Assembly: GCF_034190915.1 (NCBI RefSeq)
Contig: NW_026947699.1
Coordinates: forward strand, 62,001-126,000
DNA: 64,000 nucleotides
Direction: 5' to 3'
From: Cavia porcellus
Lineage: Eukaryota; Chordata; Mammalia; Rodentia; Caviidae
A program made the translations under genes and the position numbers. Positions 55,039 through 64,000 of this stretch are shown piece after piece. Each line of letters begins with the position of its first letter. Position 1 is the first letter of the stretch. The notes beneath the pieces are model-generated. The model made no database searches, was not told the DNA's origin, and worked only from the letters and a program-made list of their open reading frames with translations.

Positions 55039-56177
55039 ACTAGTGAATCTAATGTAACACACACCCATACAATGCGCACCACCCCGTGATGTTTTTCTCA
55101 CTCCTACTAGTGAATGTAATGTAACACACACCCATACAATGCGCACCACCCCGTGATGTTTTTCTCACTCCTACTAGTGAATGTAATGTAACACACACCC
55201 ATACAATGCGCACCACCCCATGATGTTTTTCTCACTGCTACTAGTGAATGTAATGTAACACACACCCATACAGTGCGCACCACCCCGTGATGTTTTTCTC
55301 ACTGCTACTAGTGAATGTAATGTAACACACACCCATACAATGCGCACCACCCCGTGATGTTTTTCTCACTGCTTCTAGTGAATGTAATGTAACACACACC
55401 CATACAATGCGCACCACCCCGTGATGTTTTTCTCACTCCTACTAGTGAATGTAATGTAACACACACCCATACAATGCGCACCACCCTGTGATGTTTTTCT
55501 CACTCCTACTAGTGAATGTAATGTAACACACACCCATACAATGCGCACCACCCCGTGATGTTTTTCTCACTCCTACTAGTGAATGTAATGTAACACACAC
55601 CCATACAATGCGCACCACCCCGTGATGTTTTTCTCACTCCTACTAGTGAATGTAATGTAACACACACCCATACAATGCGCACCACGCCGTGATGTTTTTC
55701 TCACTGCTACTAGTGAATGTAATGTAACACACACACATACAATGCGCACCACCCCGTGATGATTTTCTCACTCCTACTAGTGAATGTAATGTAACACACA
55801 CCCATACAATGCGCACCACCCCGTGATGTTTTTCTCACTGCTACTAGTGAATCTAATGTAACACACACCCATACAATGCGCACCATCCCGTGATGTTTTT
55901 CTCACTCCTACTAGTGAATCTAATGTAACACACACCCATACAATGCGCACCACCCCGTGATGTTTTTCTCACTCCTACTAGTGATTCTAATGTAACACAC
56001 ACCCATACAATGCGCACCACCCCGTGATGTTTTTCTCACTCCTACTCGTGATTCTAATGTAACACACACCCATACAATGCGCACCACCCCGTGATGTTTT
56101 TCTCACTGCTACTAGTGAATGTAATGTAACACACACCCATACAATGCGCACCACCCCGTGATGTTTTTCTCACTCCT
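55039..56177 (+). repeat. Older, diverged copy of the 18-monomer cassette (17 monomers)
   Basis: CAGTGCGC (55271), CCCTGTG, GATGATT (about 55762) and two GATTCT monomers (about 55983, 56050) lie 21 monomers after those of cassette 6. It has many private changes: CCATGATG, GCTTCTAG (about 55371), ACGCCGTG (about 55684), CACACATAC, ACCATCCCG (about 55884) and ACTCGTG (about 56046). Confidence 0.8.
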
Positions 56178-57360
56178 ACTAGTGAATCTAATGTAACACA
56201 CACCCATACAATGCGCACCACCCCGTGATGTTTTTCTCACTCCTACTAGTGAATCTAATGTAACACACACCCATACAATGCGCACCACCCCGTGATGTTT
56301 TTCTCACTCCTACTAGTGAATCTAATGTAACACACACCCATACAATGCGCACCACCCCGTGATGTTTTTCTCACTCCTACTAGTGAATCTAATGTAACAC
56401 ACACCCATACAATGCGCAACACCCCGTGATGTTTTTCTCACTCCTACTAGTGAATCTAATGTAACACACACCCATACAATGCGCACCACCCCGTGATGTT
56501 TTTCTCACTCCTACTAGTGAATCTAATGTAACACACACCCATACAATGCGCACCACCCCGTGATGTTTTTCTCACTCCTACTAGTGAATCTAATGTAACA
56601 CACACCCATACAATGCGCACCACCCCGTGATGTTTTTCTCACTCCTACTAGTGAATGTAATGTAACACACACCCATACAATGCGCACCACCCCGTGATGT
56701 TTTTCTCACTCCTACTAGTGAATCTAATGTAACACACACCCATACAATGCGCACCACCCCGTGATGTTTTTCTCACTCCTACTAGTGAATCTAATGTAAC
56801 ACACACCCATACAATGCGCACCACCCCGTGATGTTTTTCTCACTCCTACTAGTGAATCTAATGTAACACACACCCATACAATGCGCACCACCCCGTGATG
56901 TTTTTCTCACTCCTACTAGTGAATCTAATGTAACACACACCCATACAATGCGCACCACCCCGTGATGTTTTTCTCACTCCTACTAGTGAATGTAATGTAA
57001 CACACACCCATACAATGCGCACCACCCCGTGATGTTTTTCTCACTCCTACTAGTGAATCTAATGTAACACACACCCATACAATGCGCACCACCCCGTGAT
57101 GTTTTTCTCACTCCTACTAGTGAATGTAATGTAACACACACCCATACAATGCGCACCACCCCGTGATGTTTTTCTCACTCCTACTAGTGAATCTAATGTA
57201 ACACACACCCATACAATGCGCACCACCCCGTGATGTTTTTCTCACTCCTACTAGTGAATCTAATGTAACACACACCCATACAATGCGCACCACCCCGTGA
57301 TGTTTTTCTCACTCCTACTAGTGAATGTAATGTAACACACACCCATACAATGCGCACCAC
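56178..57360 (+). repeat. Homogeneous run, mainly 11C monomers
   Basis: About 17 monomers are close to the reference with GAATCTAATG, interrupted by a few GAATGTAATG copies. GCAACACC at about 56416 is the only other change noticed. No HOR marker is present. Confidence 0.8.
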
Positions 57361-57640
57361 CCCGTTATGTTTTTCTCACTCCTACTATTAAATGTAATGT
57401 AACAATAACCCATACAATGCGCACCACCCCGTGATGTTTTTCTCACTGCTACTAGTGAATCTAATGTAACACACACCCATACAATGCGCACCACCCCGTG
57501 ATGTTTTTCTCACTCCTACTAGTGAGTGTAATGTAACACACACCCATACAATGCGCACCACCCCGTGATGTTTTTCTCACTGCTACTAGTGAGTGCAATG
57601 TAACACACACCCATACAAAGCGCACCACCCCGTGATGTTT
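57361..57640 (+). repeat. Patch of degenerate monomers
   Basis: One monomer combines CGTTATG (57363), ACTATTAAATG (about 57384) and AACAATAACCC (57401), more changes than any other I saw. Close by are GTGAGTGTA (about 57522), GTGAGTGCAATG (about 57590) and CAAAGCGC (about 57616). Spacing stays at 67 bp. Confidence 0.8.
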
Positions 57641-57980
57641 TTCTCACTCCTACTAGTGAATCTAATGTAACACACACCCATACAATGCGCACCACCCCGT
57701 GATGTTTTTCTCACTCCTACTAGTGAATCTAATGTAACACACACCCATACAATGCGCACCACCCCGTGATGTTTTTCTCACTGCTACTAGTGAATGTAAT
57801 GTAACACACACCCATACAATGCGCACCACCCCGTGATGTTTTTCTCACTGCTACTAGTGAATGTAATGTAACACACACCCATACAATGCGCACCACCCCG
57901 TGATGTTTTTCTCACTGCTACTAGTGAATGTAATGTAACACACACCCATACAATGCGCACCACCCCGTGATGTTTTTCTC

Positions 57981-60324
57981 ACTGCTACTAGTGAATGTAA
58001 TGTAACACACACCCATACAATGCGCACCACCCCGTGATGTTTTTCTCACTGCTACTAGTGAATGTAATGTAACACACACCCATACAATGCGCACCACCCC
58101 GTGATGTTTTTCTCACTCCTACTAGTGAATGTAATGTAACACACACCCATACAATGCGCACCACCCCGTGATGTTTTTCTCACTCCTACTAGTGAATCTA
58201 ATGTAACACACACCCATACAATGCGCACCACCCCGTGATGTTTTTCTCACTCCTACTAGTGAATCTAATGTAACACACACCCATACAATGCGCACCACCC
58301 CGTGATGTTTTTCTCACTCCTACTAGTGAATCTAATGTAACACACACCCATACAATGCGCACCACCCCGTGATGTTTTTCTCACTCCTACTAGTGAATCT
58401 AATGTAACACACACCCATACAATGCGCACCACCCCGTGATGTTTTTCTCACTCCTACTAGTGAATCTAATGTAACACACACCCATACAATGCGCACCACC
58501 CCGTGATGTTTTTCTCACTCCTACTAGTGAATCTAATGTAACACACACCCATACAATGCGCACCACCCCGTGATGTTTTTCGCACTCCTACTAGTGAATC
58601 TAATGTAACACACACCCATACAATGCGCACCACCCCGTGATGTTTTTCCCACTCCTACTAGTGAATCTAATGTAACACACACCCATACAATGCGCACCAC
58701 CCCGTGATGTTTTTCCCACTCCTACTAGTGAATCTAATGTAACACACACCCATACAATGCGCACCACCCCGTGATGTTTTTCCCACTCCTACTAGTGAAT
58801 CTAATGTAACACACACCCATACAATGCGCACCACCCCGTGATGTTTTTCCCACTCCTACTAGTGAATCTAATGTAACACACACCCATACATTGCGCACCA
58901 CCCCGTGATGTTTTTCCCACTCCTACTAGTGAATCTAATGTAACACACACCCATACAATGCGCACCACCCCGTGATGTTTTTCCCATTCCTACTAGTGAA
59001 TCTAATGTAACACACACCCATACAATGCGCACCACCCCGTGATGTTTTTCCCACTCCTACTAGTGAATCTAATGTAAAACACACCCATAAAATGCGCACC
59101 ACCCCGTGATGTTTTTCCCACTCCTACTAGTGAATCTAATGTAACACACACCCATACAATGCGCACCACCCCGTGATGTTTTTCCCACTCCTACTAGTGA
59201 ATCTAATGTAACACACACCCATACAATGCGCACCACACCGTGATGTTTTTCCCACTCCTACTAGTGAATCTAATTAACACACACCCATACAATGCGCACC
59301 ACCCCGTGATGTTTTTCCCACTCCTACTAGTGAATCTAATGTAACACCCACCCATACAATGCGCACCACCCCGTGATGTTTTTCCCACTGCTACTAGTGA
59401 ATGTAATGTAACACACACCCATACAATGCGCACCACCACGTGATGTTTTTCTCACTCCTACTAGTGAATGTAATGTAACACACACCCATACAATGCGCAC
59501 CACCCCGTGATGTTTTTCTCACTCCTACTAGTGAATGTAATGTAACACACACCCATACAATGCGCACCACCCCGTGATGTTTTTCTCACTCCTACTAGTG
59601 AATCTAATGTAACACACACCCATACAATGCGCACCACCCCGTGATGTTTTTCTCACTCCTACTAGTGAATCTAATGTAACACACACCCATACAATGCGCA
59701 CCACCCCGTGATGTTTTTCTCACTCCTACTAGTGAATCTAATGTAACACACACCCATACAATGCGCACCACCCCGTGATGTTTTTCTCACTCCTACTAGT
59801 GAATCTAATGTAACACACACCCATACAATGCGCACCACCCCGCGATGTTTTTCTGACTCCTACTAGTGAATCTAATGTAACACACACCCATACAAAGCGC
59901 ACCACCCCGTGATGTTTTTCTCACTCCTACTAGTGAATCTAATGTAACACACACCCATACAATGCGCACCAACCCGTGATGTTTTTCTCACTCCTACTAG
60001 TGAATCTAATGTAACACACACCCATACAATGCGCACCACCCCGTGATGTTTTTCCCACTCCTACTAGTGAATCTAATGTAACACACACCCATACAATGCG
60101 CACCACCCCGTGATGTTTTTCTCACTCCTACTAGTGAATCTAATGTAACACACACCCATACAATGCGCACCACCCCGTGATGTTTTTCTCACTCCTACTA
60201 GTGAATCTAATGTAACACACACCCATACAATGCGCACCACCCCGCGATGTTTTTCTGACTCCTACTAGTGAATCTAATGTAACACACACCCATACAAAGC
60301 GCACCACCCCGTGATGTTTTTCTC
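57981..60324 (+). repeat. HOR-E copy 1 (35 monomers, 2,344 bp)
   Basis: Landmarks are TTTTTCGCAC (58581), a run of TTTTTCCCAC monomers (about 58641-59391), CATTGCGC (58890), TAATTAAC with one base lost (59271), a CACGTG monomer (59437), CGCGATG with TCTGACTCC (about 59842) and CAAAGCGC. All recur 2,344 bp later, 35 x 67 minus 1. Confidence 0.88.
59842..60310 (+). repeat. 402-bp (6-monomer) repeated pair in HOR-E copy 1
   Basis: The pair CGCGATG/TCTGACTCC plus CAAAGCGC appears at about 59842-59896 and again at 60244-60298, 6 x 67 bp apart. HOR-E copy 2 has it once, so this is a private local duplication or was lost from copy 2. Confidence 0.75.
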
Positions 60325-62510
60325 ACTGCTACTAGTGAATGTAATGTAACACACACCCATACAATGCGCACCACCCCGTGATGTTTTTCTCACTGCTACT
60401 AGTGAATGTAATGTAACACACACCCATACAATGCGCACCACCCCGTGATGTTTTTCTCACTCCTACTAGTGAATGTAATGTAACACACACCCATACAATG
60501 CGCACCACCCCGTGATGTTTTTCTCACTCCTACTAGTGAATCTAATGTAACACACACCCATACAATGCGCACCACCCCGTGATGTTTTTCTCACTCCTAC
60601 TAGTGAATCTAATGTAACACACACCCATACAATGCGCACCACCCCGTGATGTTTTTCTCACTCCTACTAGTGAATCTAATGTAACACACACCCATACAAT
60701 GCGCACCACCCCGTGATGTTTTTCTCACTCCTACTAGTGAATCTAATGTAACACACACCCATACAATGCGCACCACCCCGTGATGTTTTTCTCACTCCTA
60801 CTAGTGAATCTAATGTAACACACACCCATACAATGCGCACCACCCCGTGATGTTTTTCTCACTCCTACTAGTGAATCTAATGTAACACACACCCATACAA
60901 TGCGCACCACCCCGTGATGTTTTTCGCACTCCTACTAGTGAATCTAATGTAACACACACCCATACAATGCGCACCACCCCGTGATGTTTTTCCCACTCCT
61001 ACTAGTGAATCTAATGTAACACACACCCATACAATGCGCACCACCCCGTGATGTTTTTCCCACTCCTACTAGTGAATCTAATGTAACACACACCCATACA
61101 ATGCGCACCACCCCGTGATGTTTTTCCCACTCCTACTAGTGAATCTAATGTAACACACACCCATACAATGCGCACCACCCCGTGATGTTTTTCCCACTCC
61201 TACTAGTGAATCTAATGTAACACACACCCATACATTGCGCACCACCCCGTGATGTTTTTCCCACTCCTACTAGTGAATCTAATGTAACACACACCCATAC
61301 AATGCGCACCACCCCGTGATGTTTTTCCCATTCCTACTAGTGAATCTAATGTAACACACACCCATACAATGCGCACCACCCCGTGATGTTTTTCCCACTC
61401 CTACTAGTGAATCTAATGTAAAACACACCCATAAAATGCGCACCACCCCGTGATGTTTTTCCCACTCCTACTAGTGAATCTAATGTAACACACACCCATA
61501 CAATGCGCACCACCCCGTGATGTTTTTCCCACTCCTACTAGTGAATCTAATGTAACACACACCCATACAATGCGCACCACACCGTGATGTTTTTCCCACT
61601 CCTACTAGTGAATCTAATTAACACACACCCATACAATGCGCACCACCCCGTGATGTTTTTCCCACTCCTACTAGTGAATCTAATGTAACACCCACCCATA
61701 CAATGCGCACCACCCCGTGATGTTTTTCCCACTGCTACTAGTGAATGTAATGTAACACACACCCATACAATGCGCACCACCACGTGATGTTTTTCTCACT
61801 CCTACTAGTGAATGTAATGTAACACACACCCATACAATGCGCACCACCCCGTGATGTTTTTCTCACTCCTACTAGTGAATGTAATGTAACACACACCCAT
61901 ACAATGCGCACCACCCCGTGATGTTTTTCTCACTCCTACTAGTGAATCTAATGTAACACACACCCATACAATGCGCACCACCCCGTGATGTTTTTCTCAC
62001 TCCTACTAGTGAATCTAATGTAACACACACCCATACAATGCGCACCACCCCGTGATGTTTTTCTCACTCCTACTAGTGAATCTAATGTAACACACACCCA
62101 TACAATGCGCACCACCCCGTGATGTTTTTCTCACTCCTACTAGTGAATCTAATGTAACACACACCCATACAATGCGCACCACCCCGCGATGTTTTTCTGA
62201 CTCCTACTAGTGAATCTAATGTAACACACACCCATACAAAGCGCACCACCCCGTGATGTTTTTCTCACTCCTACTAGTGAATCTAATGTAACACACACCC
62301 ATACAATGCGCACCAACCCGTGATGTTTTTCTCACTCCTACTAGTGAATCTAATGTAACACACACCCATACAATGCGCACCACCCCGTGATGTTTTTCCC
62401 ACTCCTACTAGTGAATCTAATGTAACACACACCCATACAATGCGCACCACCCCGTGATGTTTTTCCCACTCCTACTAGTGAATCTAATGTAACACACACC
62501 CATACAATGC
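60325..62510 (+). repeat. HOR-E copy 2 (35-monomer unit, incomplete end)
   Basis: It has CGCAC 60925, CATTGCGC 61234, TAATTAAC 61615, CACGTG 61781 and CGCGATG near 62186. After the TTTTTCCC monomer near 62390 it departs from copy 1, with further CCCAC monomers instead of the second CGCGATG. The end is approximate. Confidence 0.85.
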
Positions 62511-64000
62511 GCACCACCCCGTGATGTTTTTCCCTCTCCTACTAGTGAAAGTAATGTAACACACACCCATACAATGCGCACCACCCCGTGATGTTTTTCC
62601 CACTGCTACTAGTGAATGTAATGTAACACACACCCATACAATGCGCACCACCCCGTGATGTTTTTCCCACTGCTACTAGTGAATGTAATGTAACACACAC
62701 CCATACAATGCGCACCACCCCGTGATGTTTTTCCCACTGCTACTAGTGAATGTAATGTAACACACACCCATACAATGCGCACCACCCCGTGATGTTTTTC
62801 TCACTCCTACTAGTGAATGTAATGTAACACACACCCGTAAAATGCGCACCACCCCGTGATGTTTTTCTCACTCCTACTAGTGAATGTAATGTAACACACA
62901 CCCGTACAATGCGCACCACCCCGTGATGTTTGTCTCACTCCTACTAGTGAATGTAATGTAACACACACCCGTACAATGCGCACCACCCCGTGATGTTTTT
63001 CTCACTCCTACTAGTGAATGTAATGTAACACACACCCGTACAATGCGCACCACCCCGTGAAGTTTTTCTCACTCCTACTAGTGAATGTAATGTAACACAC
63101 ACCCGTACAGTGCGCACCACCCCGTGATGTTTTTCTCCCTCCTACTAGTGAATGTAATGTAACACACACCCGTACAGTGCGCACCACCCCGTGATGTTTT
63201 TCTCACTCCTACTAGTGAATGTAATGTAACACACACCCATACAGTGCGCACCACCCCGTGATGTTTTTCTCACTCCTACTAGTGAATGTAATGTAACACA
63301 CACCCATACAGTGCGCACCACCCCGTGATGCTTTTCTCACTCCTACTAGTGAATCTAATGTAACACACACCCATACAGTGCGCACCACCCCGTGATGCTT
63401 TTCTCACTCCTACTAGTGAATCTAATGTAACACACACCCATACAGTGCGCACCACCACGTGATGTTTTTCTCATTCCTACTAGTGAATCTAATGTAACAC
63501 ACACCCATACAGTGCGCACCACCCCGTGATGTTTTTCTCACTCCTACTAGTGAATCTAATGTAACACACACCCATACGGTGCGCACCACCCCGTGATGTT
63601 TTTCTCACTCCTACTAGTGAATCTAATGTAACACACACCCATACAATGCGCACCACCCCGTGATGTTTTTCTCACTCCTACTAGTGAATCTAATGTAACA
63701 CACACCCATACAATGCGCACCACCCCGTGATGTTTTTCTCACTCCTACTAGTGAATCTAATGTAACACACAATCATACAATGCGCACCACCCCGTGATGT
63801 TTTTCTCACTGTTACTAGTGAATGTAATGTAACACACACCCATACAATGCGCACCACCCCGTGATGTTTTTCTCACTGCTACTAGTGAATGTAATGTAAC
63901 ACACACTCATACAATGCGCACCACCCCGTGATGTTTTTCTCACTCCTACTAGTGAATGTAATGTAACACACACCCATACGATGCGCACCACCCCGTGATG
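62511..64000 (+). repeat. Zone F, non-HOR tail with overlapping variant runs
   Basis: It contains CCCTCTCC with GAAAGTAATG (about 62530-62550), three TTTTTCCCACTGC monomers (62598-62740), a CCCGTA run (about 62833-63172), an overlapping run of CAGTGCGC (about 63107-63516) with one CGGTGCGC (about 63577), and two GATGCTTTTC monomers. No block-scale repetition was seen. Confidence 0.8.

Larger units (their letters stand above)
1..64000 (+). repeat. 67-bp satellite array filling the whole window
   Basis: The same 67-bp monomer follows itself head to tail from the first base to the last, so both array ends lie outside the window. ACTAGT occurs near-universally once per monomer, first at 48 and last at 63948, which spans 954 periods. 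954 x 67 is 63918 against an observed 63900. The 18 bp shortfall is fully explained by 20 one-base deletions and one 2-bp insertion. Monomers differ mainly by single substitutions shared between copies. No unique DNA, transposon, inverted monomer, RNA gene or credible coding region was seen on either strand. Tandem satellite of this scale is typical of eukaryotic heterochromatin (known of such arrays); the family and species are not recognised. Confidence 0.98.

Noticed and set aside
55039..56177. Distinct third subfamily
   Set aside because: Marker order shows it is a diverged copy of the 18-monomer cassette with private changes, not a new monomer type.
2604..61783. Open reading frames of 67-99 codons, often in pairs 67 bp apart
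   Set aside because: They are the minus-strand monomer read through three frames, mostly from GTG starts, and lengthened where a one-base deletion or 2-bp insertion shifts frame. The peptide is the same repeat each time and ends at the monomer's own stop. No domain, signal or codon evidence supports a gene.
53..63953. Bacterial promoters or terminators at the T5 run and hairpin
   Set aside because: The pattern is present about 950 times as part of the monomer and has no associated gene, so it is not a regulatory site.
1..64000. CRISPR array
   Set aside because: Repeat and putative spacer would both be the same in every unit. There are no unique spacers, no leader and no cas genes.
1..64000. 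Telomeric or simple microsatellite tract
   Set aside because: The CA run in each monomer is only seven bases and no telomere-like hexamer tandem is present.
1..64000. CENP-B box or other named centromere motif
   Set aside because: No match to the CENP-B box core was seen in the monomer, so centromere identity cannot be claimed from sequence.
1..64000. Nucleosome phasing by trimers (3 x 67 = 201 bp)
   Set aside because: The number is close to a usual nucleosome spacing, but no trimer periodicity of variants was visible and 67 bp is not a whole number of helix turns.
1..64000. Assignment to a species or named satellite family
   Set aside because: I do not recognise the monomer. A similarity search against repeat libraries and genome assemblies would be decisive and was not possible.

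Overview
The window is one uninterrupted, head-to-tail satellite DNA array. A single monomer of 67 bp (about 45% GC, C-rich on the + strand) is repeated roughly 955 times with no unique sequence, no inversion, no transposon and no gene. This points to a eukaryotic heterochromatic block (centromeric, pericentromeric, subtelomeric or similar) from a long-read assembly. I do not recognise the satellite family and cannot name the species. The short reading frames that exist (67-99 codons, minus strand, mostly starting at GTG) are the monomer translated through its three frames and are not genes.

Length control is very tight. Between the first ACTAGT (48) and the last (63948) there are 954 periods. 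I found 20 one-base deletions and one two-base insertion. These sum to exactly the 18 bp shortfall from 954 x 67, and they trace to about six original events that were then copied with larger blocks.

Above the monomer there is rich higher-order repeat (HOR) structure, readable from diagnostic substitutions. Zone A (1-13.3 kb) holds units of 52, 58, 48 and 35 monomers, marked by a GTAAGAGAC monomer. Zone B (13.3-26.4 kb) is a relative of A, with units of 48, 66 and 37 monomers and a nested 602-bp doublet. Zone C (26.4-32.5 kb) shows a 66-monomer displacement. Zone D (32.5-55.0 kb) is a mosaic of two subfamilies, GTAAC and GTGAC, in blocks of fixed monomer number (GTGAC blocks of 14, 21, 30, 6, 14, 21, 30, 19, 30 and 4). 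It includes six copies of an 18-monomer GTAAC cassette, and most of it lies inside a near-identical 141-monomer (9,446-9,447 bp) duplication that starts in zone C. Zone E (55.0-62.5 kb) has an older cassette copy, a homogeneous run, a patch of degenerate monomers and two copies of a 35-monomer HOR marked by TTTTTCCC. The last 1.5 kb (zone F) has no HOR and shows overlapping runs of single variants.

There is no gene network here. What the window records is how the array evolved: repeated block duplications of a few preferred sizes (18, 35, 37, 48, 66 and 141 monomers), with copies ranging from almost identical to visibly aged. Zone D is the best candidate for something not previously described. 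All positions come from reading by eye; identities between copies are impressions from landmark variants, not alignments.
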